Positions 9,472 to 18,664 of a stretch of DNA of 64,000 nucleotides are shown one piece after another. The position numbers and the translations under genes are program-made. Position 1 is the first letter of the stretch. Each line of letters starts with the position of its first letter. Below the pieces are notes generated by a model. The model was not told the origin of the DNA, ran no database searches, and saw only the letters and a program-made list of their open reading frames with translations. Source of the stretch: Massilia agri (GTDB lineage: Bacteria > Pseudomonadota > Gammaproteobacteria > Burkholderiales > Burkholderiaceae_D); NCBI RefSeq assembly GCF_024753255.1, contig NZ_JANUHA010000022.1, positions 1 through 64,000 on the forward strand, in the 5' to 3' direction.

Positions 9472-9936
9472 GTGGCTTCCATCGTCCGCCATCCGAAGAA
9501 TTTCTGGATCGGCATCATCTTCATCTTCTTCGGGCTCTCCGCCGTGTATCACGCCTGGGAGCTCGACATGGGCACCGCCGGCCGCATGGGTCCGGCCTAC
9601 TTCCCGACCGCGCTGGGGAGCCTGCTCGCCCTGGTCGGCCTGCTAGGGGTGATCCGTTCCTTCATCGGTCATGGCGAGTCGATCGGCAAGTTCCACATCA
9701 AGGACATCGTGGTGATCCTGGGCGCCGTGCTGCTGTTCGGCTTCCTGATGCGCGGGGCCGGCCTGGCCGTGGCGGCCTTCGTGCTGATCATGGTGGCCAG
9801 CTGGGCCAGCAAGAAGTTCAAGCTCGCGCCCACCCTGCTGCTGGCGGTCGGCCTGACCGTGTTCGCCGTCGTCCTCTTCGTCAAGCTGCTCGGCTTGCCG
9901 ATGCCGGTCGTCGGCCCCTGGCTGTCGGGAGGCTGA
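9472..9936 (+). CDS. tctB: TctB: small membrane subunit of tripartite tricarboxylate transporter
   Basis: 154-aa protein with four predicted membrane helices (FWIGIIFIFFGLSAVYHAW; LGSLLALVGLLGVI; IVVILGAVLLFGFLM; TLLLAVGLTVFAVVLF), the size and topology of TctB. Family knowledge: it assembles with TctA and the TctC receptor for Na+-coupled carboxylate uptake. It starts with GTG at 9472, preceded by AAGGGG at about 9460-9465. Its stop lies 6 nt before tctA, so the two are co-translated. TctB subunits diverge strongly, so the call rests mainly on position and topology. Confidence 0.88.
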   Translation: MASIVRHPKNFWIGIIFIFFGLSAVYHAWELDMGTAGRMGPAYFPTALGSLLALVGLLGVIRSFIGHGESIGKFHIKDIVVILGAVLLFGFLMRGAGLAVAAFVLIMVASWASKKFKLAPTLLLAVGLTVFAVVLFVKLLGLPMPVVGPWLSGG

Positions 9937-9942
9937 TCAAGC

Positions 9943-11448
9943 ATGGAAATCTTCGCCAACCTGGGACTGGGCCTGGAAACGGCCTTCACCCTCCAGAACC
10001 TGTTCTATTGCCTGATCGGCGTGTTCGTCGGCACCGCCGTCGGCGTGCTGCCGGGCCTGGGCCCGATCGCGACCATCGCGATGCTGCTGCCGGCCACCTT
10101 CGGCCTGCCGCCGATCTCGGCCCTCATCATGCTGGCCGGCATCTACTACGGCGCGCAGTACGGCGGCTCCACCACCGCCATCCTCGTCAACCTGCCCGGC
10201 GAATCATCCTCGGTGGTGACGGCGCTGGACGGCTACAAGATGGCGCGCAACGGCCAGGCCGGCAAGGCCCTGGCGACCGCCGCCCTCGGTTCCTTCTTCG
10301 CCGGTACGGTCGCCACCGTGCTGCTGGCCCTGTTCGCGCCGCCGCTGGCCGACCTCGCCCTGAAGTTCGGCCCGGCCGAATACTTCTCGCTGATGGTGCT
10401 GGGCCTGGTGGCTTCCGTCGTGCTGGCCAGCGGCTCGCTGCTCAATGCGATCGGCATGGTGCTGCTGGGCCTCCTGCTCGGCCTGATCGGCACCGACGTC
10501 AACTCGGGCGCCCAGCGCTACACCTTCGACCTGCCTGAGCTGGCCGACGGCATCAACTTCGTGATCGTCGCGATGGGCATGTTCGGCATCGGCGAGATCA
10601 TCCGCAACCTCGAGCACGACGAAGACCGCAGCCTGATGATGAAGAAGGTCAAGGGCCTGCTCTTGAGCAAGGACGACCTCAAGCGCATCGTCGCGCCGGT
10701 CCTGCGCGGCACCGCGCTCGGCTCGGCCCTCGGCATCCTGCCGGGCGGCGGCGCCATGCTGGCTTCGTTCTCGGCCTACTCGATCGAGAAGAAGATCTCG
10801 CCCAACTCCGCAAACTTCGGCAAGGGTGCGATCGAAGGCGTGGCGGCCCCGGAAGCGGCGAACAACGCCGGCGCCCAGACCTCCTTCATCCCGATGCTCA
10901 CCCTCGGCATCCCGTCGAACCCGGTGATGGCGCTGATGATCGGCGCGATGATCATCCAGGGCATCCAGCCGGGTCCGGCCGTGATGACCGAGCAGCCGGC
11001 CCTGTTCTGGGGCCTGATCGTCTCGATGTGGTTCGGCAACCTCTTCCTCGTCGTGCTGAACCTGCCGATGATCGGCCTGTGGATCAAGATGATCCTGGTG
11101 CCCTACCACCGCCTGTTCCCGGCGATCCTGATGTTCTGCGCGATCGGCGTGTTCAGCCTGAACAACAACGAGTTCGACGTCTACCTGATGGCGCTCTTCG
11201 GCCTGTTCGGCTACATCTGCGCCAAGCTGGGCGCGGAACCGGCGCCGATGCTGCTCGGCTACATCATCGGCCCGATGATGGAGGAATACCTGCGCCGCGC
11301 CCTGCTGCTCTCGCACAGCGACCCGATGGTCTTCGTCACCCGCCCGATCAGCGCGACCATGCTGGCGCTGGCCGCCATCGCCCTGATCGTCGTGCTGCTG
11401 CCTTCGCTGCGCAAGAAGCGCGAGGAAGCCTTCCACGAAGATCAGTGA
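9943..11448 (+). CDS. tctA: TctA: large membrane permease of tripartite tricarboxylate transporter
   Basis: 501-aa polytopic permease. The conserved TctA signature is present at the N-terminus (VGVLPGLGPIATIAMLLPATF, followed by GIYYGAQYGGSTTAILVNLPG). The symmetric second copy is LGILPGGGAMLASFSAYSIEK followed by EAANNAGAQTSFIPMLTLGIP, typical of the duplicated family fold. The hydrophobic profile continues to a short basic tail (RKKREE). It completes the tctCBA operon. An 11-bp-arm hairpin follows immediately, between this gene and the convergent polB. Confidence 0.94.
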   Translation: MEIFANLGLGLETAFTLQNLFYCLIGVFVGTAVGVLPGLGPIATIAMLLPATFGLPPISALIMLAGIYYGAQYGGSTTAILVNLPGESSSVVTALDGYKMARNGQAGKALATAALGSFFAGTVATVLLALFAPPLADLALKFGPAEYFSLMVLGLVASVVLASGSLLNAIGMVLLGLLLGLIGTDVNSGAQRYTFDLPELADGINFVIVAMGMFGIGEIIRNLEHDEDRSLMMKKVKGLLLSKDDLKRIVAPVLRGTALGSALGILPGGGAMLASFSAYSIEKKISPNSANFGKGAIEGVAAPEAANNAGAQTSFIPMLTLGIPSNPVMALMIGAMIIQGIQPGPAVMTEQPALFWGLIVSMWFGNLFLVVLNLPMIGLWIKMILVPYHRLFPAILMFCAIGVFSLNNNEFDVYLMALFGLFGYICAKLGAEPAPMLLGYIIGPMMEEYLRRALLLSHSDPMVFVTRPISATMLALAAIALIVVLLPSLRKKREEAFHEDQ

Positions 11449-11458
11449 TCGTGCTCCT

Positions 11459-11492
11459 GCCCGCAGCGCTCAGAACAGGGCGCGCTGCGGGC
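11459..11492. terminator. GC-rich hairpin between convergent tctA and polB
   Basis: Perfect inverted repeat with 11-bp arms: GCCCGCAGCGC at 11459-11469 and GCGCTGCGGGC at 11482-11492, 12-nt loop. It begins 10 nt after the tctA stop and its right arm lies inside the 3' end of polB. It has no T-tract, so it may be a bidirectional Rho-independent-like stop or an mRNA-protecting hairpin. Confidence 0.5.
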
Positions 11493-13875
11493 TGGTGAGC
11501 CGCGCGAAGCTGTCGCCGAGGAAGGGCAGGATGGCGTCGGCGATCGGCTCGAGCTGTTTGGTGAGGTAGTGTTCGTAGTCGATCGGCGCGCGGCGCAGTT
11601 CCAGCGGTTCGGGACCGGCCGTGGTCATCACATAGCGGATCCAGCCGCCGTTGCGGTACTGCGGCTGGCGTCCCTGGCCCACGTGGTAGGCGTCGGCCAT
11701 GCGCGCCGCGCGCACGTGCGGCGGCACATTGCGTTCGTAGTCGTCGAGCGGCCGGCGCAGGCGCTTGCGGTAGACCAGCAGTTCGTCCAGTTCGCCCCGC
11801 AAGGTGGCCGCGACGTAGTCCGCCACCCAGCGTTCATACGCCTCCCCCTTGAAGATGCGCCGGTAGAGCTCCTGCTGGAAGCGCTGCGCCAGTGGCGACC
11901 AGTCGGTGCGCACCGTCTCCAGGCCCTTGTAGACCACGTCCTCGCTGCCGTCCGGCAGCAGCACCAGCCCGGCGTAGCGCTTCTTGCTGCCTTCGTCCGA
12001 GCCGCGCACGGTCGGCATCAGGAAGCGCCGGTAGTGGGTGTCGAATTCCAGCTCCAGCGCGCTCTCGATCCCGTATTCCTCGGCCAGGTGGGTGCGCCAC
12101 CACGCATTGACCCCCTCGACCAGGCCGCGCCCGATCGCTTCGGCCTCGTCTTCCGAATGCAGGCGCCCCAGCCACACGAAGGTCGAATCGGTGTCGCCAT
12201 AGATCACCTGGTAGCCCTGCTCCTCGATCAGCGCACGGGTGCGGTGCATGATCTCGTGGCCGCGCATGGTGATCGACGAGGCCAGGCGCGGGTCGAAGAA
12301 GCGGCAGGCGGTGGTGCCCAGCACGCCGTAGAAGGCGTTCATGATGATCTTCAGGGCCTGGGAGAGCGGCGCGTTCTTCTCGCGCTTGGCCGCCTCGCGC
12401 CCCTCCCACACCGCGCGCACGATCCCGGGCAGGCAGTGGCGGGTGCGCGAGAAGCGCCCGCCGCGAAAGCCCGGCACCGTGTCTTCTTCCGGCTCTTCGA
12501 GCCCCACGACCAGGCCCACGGGATCGATCAGGAAGGTGCGGATGATCGACGGGTACAGGCTCTTGTAGTCGAGCACCACCACCGAGTCATACAGGCCGGA
12601 GCGCGAATCCATCACGAAGCCGCCCGGGCTGTCGGCCGCCGGCACGTCGCCTATGTTGGGCGCGACAAAACCCTGGCGGTGCATCAGCGGCAGGTAGCGG
12701 TGCTCGAAGGCCGCCACCGAACCGCCGCTGCGGTCGACCGCGAGCCCGGTGACGCTGGCGCGTTCGAGCAGGAAGCGGATGAGTCCTGTCTTCTCGAAGA
12801 TGCGGGTGACGAGTTCGCAGTCCTTCAGGTTGTACCAGGCCAGGGCCGGCTTGTCCTGGGCGAACATGCGGTTGATCTCGTCCATCCGGCTGTAGGGATT
12901 GTCGATCGCCTTGCCCTCGCCGAGCAGGGTTTGCGCCACCGACTCCAGGCTGAAGGAAGGAAAACTCCAGGTCGCCGAACGCAGCGACTCGATCCCGTCG
13001 ATCACCAGGCGGCCGGCGATGTTCACAAAAAAGTGCTCGGAACGGCCGTGGGTGCGCGTTTCGATGGCGCTGCCGTCGCGGCCCAGGCGTAGCGGCCGGC
13101 CGTGGCGCTCGGCCGCCTGCACCAGCATGCGCAGGTCGAACTGCACCACGTTCCAGCCGATGATGGCGTCCGGGTCGTGGCGCGCGATCCACTCTTCCAG
13201 GCGGTCGAGCAGGTCGCCCCGGCTGGCGCAGTAGTCGAGCGCGAAGTCGTCGGCCCCTGCCGGCGGCTTGTCCCCGTTGGGCGCGCCCAGCATATAGACC
13301 TGGCGCTGGCCGCAGCCCTCCAGGCCGATGCAATACAGCTCGCCGTGCTGGTTGGTCTCGATGTCGAGCGAGACCAGGCGCAATGCCGGTCGGTAGTCGC
13401 CGTCCGGTCGCAGCTGGGCCGCGTGCAGGAGGGCCGGACTGCCTGCGTCCGGCCGGCCCTGGAACAGCACCGGCGCCGTCACGAAGCGCTCCATCAGGTA
13501 GCGCTCGGTGGGCTTCACGTCGGCCTCGTAGACGTCGATGCCGGCCTCGCGCAGGCGCTTCTCGAAGCGCAGCAGCTGGCGGTAGTGGCGGCAGTAGAGG
13601 CCGACGACGGGGCGATGGCGGAAGTCGCACAGGTTCAGTTCGCGCAGCTCCCAGCCCCCGCGCGCCTTGGCGTCCTGGCGCAGCAGCTGCTCGGCCGGCT
13701 CGCGCTGTTCGAGCGGGATGAAGGCGAGCGCCGGCTGCGGCGGCAGGCGCAGGCAGCGCGGGCCATCGTCGGTGGCGAGCCAGTACTCGACCTCGCAGCC
13801 CGCGTCCGTATCGCGCCAGTGGCGCGTGAGCAGGAAGCCGCGCGCTTCCCTCGTGTCTTCCGCCGTGTCGCTCAT
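11470..13875 (-). CDS. polB: DNA polymerase II (family B)
   Basis: 801-aa family-B polymerase, close to the 783 aa of E. coli Pol II. The 3'-5' exonuclease Exo I motif DIET is at about residue 170 (LVSLDIETNQHG), and the Exo II region reads GWNVVQFDLRML. Polymerase motif A is DYKSLYPSI (~430), motif B KIIMNAFYGVLGT (~510), and motif C YGDTDST (~557) with both catalytic Asp residues. Family role: translesion and replication-restart synthesis, SOS-induced in E. coli; no LexA box was identified here. The start lies 7 nt downstream of the DUF455 gene stop, so the two form an operon. Confidence 0.95.
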   Translation of the reverse strand: MSDTAEDTREARGFLLTRHWRDTDAGCEVEYWLATDDGPRCLRLPPQPALAFIPLEQREPAEQLLRQDAKARGGWELRELNLCDFRHRPVVGLYCRHYRQLLRFEKRLREAGIDVYEADVKPTERYLMERFVTAPVLFQGRPDAGSPALLHAAQLRPDGDYRPALRLVSLDIETNQHGELYCIGLEGCGQRQVYMLGAPNGDKPPAGADDFALDYCASRGDLLDRLEEWIARHDPDAIIGWNVVQFDLRMLVQAAERHGRPLRLGRDGSAIETRTHGRSEHFFVNIAGRLVIDGIESLRSATWSFPSFSLESVAQTLLGEGKAIDNPYSRMDEINRMFAQDKPALAWYNLKDCELVTRIFEKTGLIRFLLERASVTGLAVDRSGGSVAAFEHRYLPLMHRQGFVAPNIGDVPAADSPGGFVMDSRSGLYDSVVVLDYKSLYPSIIRTFLIDPVGLVVGLEEPEEDTVPGFRGGRFSRTRHCLPGIVRAVWEGREAAKREKNAPLSQALKIIMNAFYGVLGTTACRFFDPRLASSITMRGHEIMHRTRALIEEQGYQVIYGDTDSTFVWLGRLHSEDEAEAIGRGLVEGVNAWWRTHLAEEYGIESALELEFDTHYRRFLMPTVRGSDEGSKKRYAGLVLLPDGSEDVVYKGLETVRTDWSPLAQRFQQELYRRIFKGEAYERWVADYVAATLRGELDELLVYRKRLRRPLDDYERNVPPHVRAARMADAYHVGQGRQPQYRNGGWIRYVMTTAGPEPLELRRAPIDYEHYLTKQLEPIADAILPFLGDSFARLTSPQRALF

Positions 13876-13882
13876 GCTTGGC

Positions 13883-14683
13883 TCAGGCGAAGCGCGCCAG
13901 CTCGGCCTCGCTGAAGCCCGCCTCGCGCCGCGCGTCGAGGTTAAAGGGGCCTTTCAGCACCGGGGCCTTGTACTCGACCGTCAGCGCGGCGTAGGTGGAA
14001 ATCGGCTCCAGGCCGCGTTCCTCGCACAGCTGCACATACCAGCGGTTGCCGATCTCCACATGGCCCACCTCGTCGCGCAGCAACACGTCGAGGATGGCGG
14101 CGGCGGCCTGGTCGCCCGCCTGGGCCAGCTTGGCGCGCAGCGGCGGAATCGCGTCCAGCCCGCGCGCCTCCAGCGTGCGCGGCACCAGGGCCATGCGCGC
14201 CAGCACGTCGCCGCGGGTTTTCTCGACCATCTCCCACAGGCTGTCGTGGCCGGGGAAATCGCCGTAGCGGCAGCCGAGCGTCTCCAGGTGGGCGCACAGC
14301 ATATTGAAATGCAGCGCTTCCTCGCTCGCCACGCGCAGCCAGTCCACATAGTAGCGGGGCGGCATGCCGGGAAAGCGCCACAGCGCGTCGAGCGCCAGGT
14401 TGACGGCATTGAACTCGATGTGGGCCAGGGCGTGCACCAGCATGGCGCGCCCCTCCACGGTGGCCATGGAGCGGCGGCCGACCAGGCGCGGCGGCACCAG
14501 CTCGGGTCTGGCCGGCCGGCCCGGGATGCCCCCGGGCGCCTGCAGGACTGCCAGGGTGTCGACCGTCCAGTTTCCCTTGTGGCCTGCGTCGGCCAGCGCG
14601 GCGACCGCGGCCGTCTTGCGGGCGGGATCGGTTTCCAGCAGGGCCTGCAATGCGCATGCGCGAAGTTCAAGCGGGTGCGCCAT
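13883..14683 (-). CDS. DUF455 ferritin-like protein
   Basis: 266-aa cytosolic protein of the DUF455 (COG2833) family. Helical segments carry di-iron-type ligands: HALAHIEFNAVNLALDA, ASEEALHFNML and RDEVGHVEIGN, matching the E/H pattern of ferritin-like domains. The reaction is not established for this family. The ATG at 14683 (MAHPLELRA) is chosen; a TTG six codons upstream is possible, and neither has a strong ribosome-binding site. It precedes polB by 7 nt, so co-transcription is likely, although the functional link is unknown. Confidence 0.8.
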   Translation of the reverse strand: MAHPLELRACALQALLETDPARKTAAVAALADAGHKGNWTVDTLAVLQAPGGIPGRPARPELVPPRLVGRRSMATVEGRAMLVHALAHIEFNAVNLALDALWRFPGMPPRYYVDWLRVASEEALHFNMLCAHLETLGCRYGDFPGHDSLWEMVEKTRGDVLARMALVPRTLEARGLDAIPPLRAKLAQAGDQAAAAILDVLLRDEVGHVEIGNRWYVQLCEERGLEPISTYAALTVEYKAPVLKGPFNLDARREAGFSEAELARFA

Positions 14684-14749
14684 GATGAAGGTAAGAAGCA
14701 AAGTCCCTAGTGTACCAAAGCGCGGGCTAGCCGGGCAGGCCGCGCCCGG

Positions 14750-15253
14750 CTAGCCGGCACAGTTCGACAGAAACCCGGCCACGTGGGCCAACACGGCGAG
14801 CACCACTATCTGGCGATAGCGCTTCGGATGCAGTGGACGCGGAAGGAACATCCGGACGCCCTCGTATCCTGGTGCCGCGCGGGTCAGCCGGCGCCGCACG
14901 AATACCGCATACGCGAGCCATGGAAGCAAGCCCAGCACCAGGCAAACGATCCAGCTGCCGGGCGTTTGAGGCCAGGTCCGGCCTGACAGGAGCATCAGGG
15001 TTCCGAGCACGGCCAGCACAAGACCGACGACCAGTGCGAACATGCAAGCGACGCGGCCCTTCGTGGGCCAGGGGTAGCGGATGGCGCGGACGGGGATCGG
15101 GCGCCCTTTCGCCTCTTCGGCCAGGTAGTGAAGCAGGGTCGAATGGGCCAGGAAGACGAAGAACAGGCCGGCGTAGAGCAAGATCATGGAAGTGCGGGAA
15201 ACGGTTGGCGACGGCGCATGGTATTCCAGCCAGCGCGCATTGCCAATCGTCAT
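14750..15253 (-). CDS. Hypothetical four-helix membrane protein
   Basis: Up to 167 aa, with hydrophobic segments MILLYAGLFFVFLAHSTLLHY, ACMFALVVGLVLAVLGTLMLL, WIVCLVLGLLPWLAYAVFV and IVVLAVLAHVAGFL. No family was recognised. The second in-frame ATG (MILLYAG, 15187) begins directly with a membrane helix and is a credible alternative start. It faces the isochorismatase-like gene divergently, with only about 50-110 bp between plausible starts. A basic, proline-containing loop (RRRLTRAAPGYEGVRMFLPRP) joins the last two helices. Confidence 0.65.
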   Translation of the reverse strand: MTIGNARWLEYHAPSPTVSRTSMILLYAGLFFVFLAHSTLLHYLAEEAKGRPIPVRAIRYPWPTKGRVACMFALVVGLVLAVLGTLMLLSGRTWPQTPGSWIVCLVLGLLPWLAYAVFVRRRLTRAAPGYEGVRMFLPRPLHPKRYRQIVVLAVLAHVAGFLSNCAG

Positions 15254-15299
15254 GTCCGTGATCTACCATGAACTTCCGTTCCGCCATGGACACGCCGTG

Positions 15300-15863
15300 A
15301 TGCCCGACTTCCCTGCCCTGATCCTCATCGACCTTCAGCAATGCATGGCCAGCCCTGACGCGGGCGACCGCAACAATCCTGCCGCCGAAGCCAACATCGC
15401 GATGCTGCTCGATGCCTGGCGCAGGCGCGGCGCTCCCATCGTCCATGTGCGCCACATCTCGCGCTCGCCAACGTCCGGCTTCGCGCCGGGCCAGCCGGGC
15501 GCGCTGTTCCAGCCCGCATTCGCGCCGCGCGCCGGCGAGCACGTGGTCGAGAAGAACGTGCCGGACGCCTTCGTGAACTCGACGCTGGAGCGCTGGCTGC
15601 GCGTGCGCGGCATCGATCGCGTCGTCGTCGTCGGGGTCAGCACCAATATCTCGGTCGAATGCAGCGTGCGCAGCGCGGGCAACCTCGGCTTCGCGGTCAC
15701 GGTGGTCGACGATGCGACCTTCACCTTCGCGCGCAGCGACCACGCCGGTGTGGCGCGCAGCGCCGACGAGGTGCACGCGATGTCGCTGTCGAACATGGCC
15801 GGCGAATACGCGACGATCGCAAGCACGGCGCAGGTGCTGGCGGCGATCCCGCAAACGGACTAG
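15300..15863 (+). CDS. Isochorismatase-like (cysteine hydrolase superfamily) protein with Ser at the Cys position
   Basis: 187-aa hydrolase of the isochorismatase-like fold. It begins MPDFPALILIDLQQ, providing the first catalytic Asp (LIDLQ). The Lys of the triad sits in VVEKNVPDAF. The block that normally carries the nucleophile reads GVSTNISVECSVRSA; aligned with the usual T-N-x-C-V-E pattern, Ser occupies the Cys position and a Cys lies three residues later. The protein may therefore use non-cysteine chemistry or a shifted nucleophile. Longer forms starting at 15252 or 15186 are possible but would overlap the divergent neighbour. Substrate unknown. Confidence 0.8.
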   Translation: MPDFPALILIDLQQCMASPDAGDRNNPAAEANIAMLLDAWRRRGAPIVHVRHISRSPTSGFAPGQPGALFQPAFAPRAGEHVVEKNVPDAFVNSTLERWLRVRGIDRVVVVGVSTNISVECSVRSAGNLGFAVTVVDDATFTFARSDHAGVARSADEVHAMSLSNMAGEYATIASTAQVLAAIPQTD

Positions 15864-15956
15864 CGCATTTACCCGCCGCGCATTGTGGCCGGGTGGGCAG
15901 GTGCGCTACGATCGACTTCCCCTTCTTCGCCTGGCCAACCGCAAAGGATAGACGCC

Positions 15957-16529
15957 ATGCACCACCCCGCTCGCCATGCTCCGCTGCGGTCGCGCCTGAC
16001 CCTCACCTTCTGCGCCCTCGTCGCGGAGGCGCTTCACCTCGGCTGGGAATACAGCCACGGCGGCGTGGCCGCCCATCACCTGCTGAACGATCCCGGCCTG
16101 CCGGCCATCTCCAACTGGTGGGGCCTGCTGGTGGTGCCGCTGCTGGTCTGGATCGGGACCAAGCGCATCGACCGGCGCGCCGCCACCCTGGTGCAGGCCG
16201 GCAGCCGCGAGCGTTTCGCTACCCTCGTCCGGCTGCGCTTCATGCTGGCGCTGGCCTGGGGCGGCGCGCTGGCCCTCGCCTTCACCTACGGGCATCCGGC
16301 GGCCAATGTCTTCTTTATCGGCGCCTTCGTGATCGCGCCCCTGGTGCACGGCTACCGCGCCGAGTACCTGCTCGGCTTCGCGCTCGGCATGACCTTCACC
16401 TTCGGCGCCATGCTGCCGGTGCTGGCGGGCGGCGTGATCGCCCTGTTCGCCTGGCTGGCCCGTCTGCTTGCCGGCACGGTCGCGCGCCTGGCGCGCCGGG
16501 GCCGGGTGCGCGGCGCCGGCCTGCCCTGA
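15957..16529 (+). CDS. Hypothetical integral membrane protein
   Basis: 190 aa from the ATG at 15957 (MHHPARHAPLRSRLTLTF), preceded by AAAGGA about 9 nt upstream. It has four to five hydrophobic segments, including LTLTFCALVAEALHLGWEY, GLLVVPLLVWIG, FMLALAWGGALALAFTYG, FFIGAFVIAPLVHGY and LLGFALGMTFTFGAMLPVL. No family was recognised. It ends 5 bp from the convergent LytTR regulator gene and stands alone downstream of the isochorismatase-like gene, with which it may be co-transcribed (93-bp gap). Confidence 0.65.
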   Translation: MHHPARHAPLRSRLTLTFCALVAEALHLGWEYSHGGVAAHHLLNDPGLPAISNWWGLLVVPLLVWIGTKRIDRRAATLVQAGSRERFATLVRLRFMLALAWGGALALAFTYGHPAANVFFIGAFVIAPLVHGYRAEYLLGFALGMTFTFGAMLPVLAGGVIALFAWLARLLAGTVARLARRGRVRGAGLP

Positions 16530-16534
16530 CCTCC

Positions 16535-17326
16535 TTACATCTGCCGGAACAGGTGCGCGTAGACGGGACTGACGCGCGGCTTTTCCGGGCGGTTGCGCAG
16601 GTTGAGCTGCAGCTTGCCCAGATGGTCGCGCGCCGCGCTGCCAACGCAAGCCAGATTGACCACCGTGCTGCGGTTGATCTGCCGGAAGCGCGCCGGGTCG
16701 AGCTGGGGCAGCAGTTCGCGCAGCGGCACGCGGATCAGGACCTCGCTGTCGGCGGTCGCCACGCTGACGTACTTGTCGGCGGCCTGGAAATAGACGACGT
16801 CCTGCACCGGGATCATGCGCACCACATTGCCCACGGCGGCGCGCACGAAGTCCAGGCGCTGGCCCGCGGGCGCCGCGTCCCCCGGCAGCAGGGCCTGCAG
16901 GCGGTCGACCAGGCGCGCCAGCGGATCGGCGTCCTGCTGCCGCCCGCCCAGCAATCCCTGGAGGCGCTCCACGGTACGCGCGAGGCGCGTCTCGTTCACC
17001 GGCTTGAGCACGTAGTCGGCCGCGGCCCGCTCGAAAGCCTGCACGGCGTAGTCGTCGTAGGCGGTGACGAAGACCACGTGCGGGAACGGTGACGGACCTT
17101 CCCAGCGCTCGGCCAGCTCCTCGGCCGCCTCGATCCCGGTCTGGCCCGGCATGCGGATGTCCAGGAACAGGACGTCGGGGCGCAGGCTGAGGGCCTGCTC
17201 CACCGCGGCGACGCCGTTGACGGCCGTCCCGACGATCTCGAGTCCGGGCCACAGCCGGCCCAGTATCCGCGCGAGGGTCGCCGCGAGGATCGGTTCGTCT
17301 TCTGCAATCAGGGCGCGGATATTCAT
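16535..17326 (-). CDS. LytTR-family response regulator
   Basis: 263-aa regulator. The receiver domain starts MNIRALIAEDEPILAATLARIL, with the phosphoacceptor Asp at about residue 54 in DVLFLDIRMPG and the conserved Lys in YVLKPVNE. The C-terminal half is a LytTR DNA-binding domain (FVRAAVGNVVRMIPVQDVVYFQAADKYV at its start, then FRQINRSTVVNL). Its ATG overlaps the stop of the upstream sensor kinase gene by four bases (ATGA), so the pair is translationally coupled. Targets are unknown; LytTR regulators often control envelope or surface functions. Confidence 0.93.
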   Translation of the reverse strand: MNIRALIAEDEPILAATLARILGRLWPGLEIVGTAVNGVAAVEQALSLRPDVLFLDIRMPGQTGIEAAEELAERWEGPSPFPHVVFVTAYDDYAVQAFERAAADYVLKPVNETRLARTVERLQGLLGGRQQDADPLARLVDRLQALLPGDAAPAGQRLDFVRAAVGNVVRMIPVQDVVYFQAADKYVSVATADSEVLIRVPLRELLPQLDPARFRQINRSTVVNLACVGSAARDHLGKLQLNLRNRPEKPRVSPVYAHLFRQM

Positions 17327-18462
17327 GCGGTCTCCATGGGAAGGGTGAGTTGGACCAGCGTGCCGTTCGGCGCACCTGGCGTGAGGATGAGCGAGGCGCG
17401 CTCGCCGTAGAGGACGCGCAGGCGCTCGCGGGTCGTGTCCATGCCGACCCCGCCGCCCTTGCGGTTCCTGGCGGCGGCTGCCGGGCCGATGCCGGTGTCG
17501 CACACCCGGATGTCGAGCAGGCCGTCGCGCGCTTCTGCGCTGAGGACCACTTCGCCGCCGTCGATGGCCGGTTCCAGCCCGTGCACGATGGCATTCTCCA
17601 CCAGCGGCTGCAGCAACATGGGCGGCAGGCGGGCGCCGCGCAGTTCCGGCGGCAGCGCGAGGCGGTAGGCAAGGCGCTCGCCCATGCGCACCTGCATCAG
17701 GCCGAGATAGGCTTCCATGGCGGCGAATTCCTCGCCCAGCGTCGTGGTGTCGGCGCGGGTGGCGCCCAGGGTGGCGCGCAGGTACTGGATCAGCTGGTCC
17801 AGCATGGTGTCGGCGCGGGCCGGGTCGAGCGCGATCAGGCCCTGCAGGTTGGCCAGGGTATTGAACAGCATGTGCGGCTCGATCTGGGCCTGCAGCAGCC
17901 GCAGCCTGGCCTGCAGCGCCTGGCGCTCGATGGTCTCGGCGCGCAGCCGCGCCTCGTTGTGCGCGCGGGCGATGCGCGCCAGGCGCTCGCGGTGCTCCAC
18001 CAGCAGGGTCATGACCACCAGGCCCATGAAGGTGAACACGATCATGCTGACCCGCCCGGTCGTCAGGTAGTCGGCCAGGGGCGGCGGGCGGTGGCCCAGC
18101 ACGACGGCGCCGGCGTGGATGCCGCAGAAGTGCGCAATCGGCGCCACCGCCAGCATCACGCCGACCAGGGCCGGCCAGCGCAGGCGCTGCTCAAACCTGG
18201 CGGAGGACGCATGCCAGCGCAGCCGCACCGCATCGACGACGGCAAAGCCGCTCACGCCGATGCACAGCGAATACACCAACTGTTCATAGAGGGTTTCCGG
18301 CAGGCCGACCGTCAGCACGATGACGAGGGCGGCGAGCGCGCTGACCGTTGCCGCCGGACCGAGGTCGCGCAGGACCCGCCTGGCGATCGGAGCGGCGGGG
18401 GTCGAGGGTGGATGGTCGGCAGGCAGCATGTGGGGCGTGGCGTTTGTGTCAACAGCCGGCAT
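17323..18462 (-). CDS. LytS-type sensor histidine kinase
   Basis: 379 aa from the ATG at 18462, which has AAGGGG about 9 nt upstream; an ATG at 18588 would add 42 unsupported residues. The N-terminal half holds about five membrane helices (ATVSALAALVIVLTVGL to VSMIVFTFMGLVVMTLLV). A coiled linker follows, then the His_kinase (PF06580) box with the phosphoacceptor His in QAQIEPHMLFNTLANLQ. The C-terminal ATPase has the N-box PLVENAIVHGLEP and the G-box GGVGMDTTRERL. It is coupled to the LytTR regulator. The signal sensed cannot be inferred. Confidence 0.92.
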   Translation of the reverse strand: MPAVDTNATPHMLPADHPPSTPAAPIARRVLRDLGPAATVSALAALVIVLTVGLPETLYEQLVYSLCIGVSGFAVVDAVRLRWHASSARFEQRLRWPALVGVMLAVAPIAHFCGIHAGAVVLGHRPPPLADYLTTGRVSMIVFTFMGLVVMTLLVEHRERLARIARAHNEARLRAETIERQALQARLRLLQAQIEPHMLFNTLANLQGLIALDPARADTMLDQLIQYLRATLGATRADTTTLGEEFAAMEAYLGLMQVRMGERLAYRLALPPELRGARLPPMLLQPLVENAIVHGLEPAIDGGEVVLSAEARDGLLDIRVCDTGIGPAAAARNRKGGGVGMDTTRERLRVLYGERASLILTPGAPNGTLVQLTLPMETA

Positions 18463-18664
18463 TCTGCCGCGCCCCTTCGCTGCGGGCAAGGCGGCTGCGA
18501 CGAAGTCCCCCGGCGGCGCCGTCAAGCGCGTTTCTTGCGCCGCCAACTGTCGCAAAGTTGGAAGCAGATGCATATTCAATGTGTCCAATTGATGACCTTT
18601 CCTGTAGGATAATGGCTTTGCTCAAGACGGACCGGGCTAGCGCCGGGTCCCGCCAAGGATGCTT

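Noticed and set aside
11569..13092. Long plus-strand frame opposite polB
   Set aside because: Antisense to all polB catalytic motifs; product is low-complexity His/Val/Arg sequence without a ribosome-binding site.
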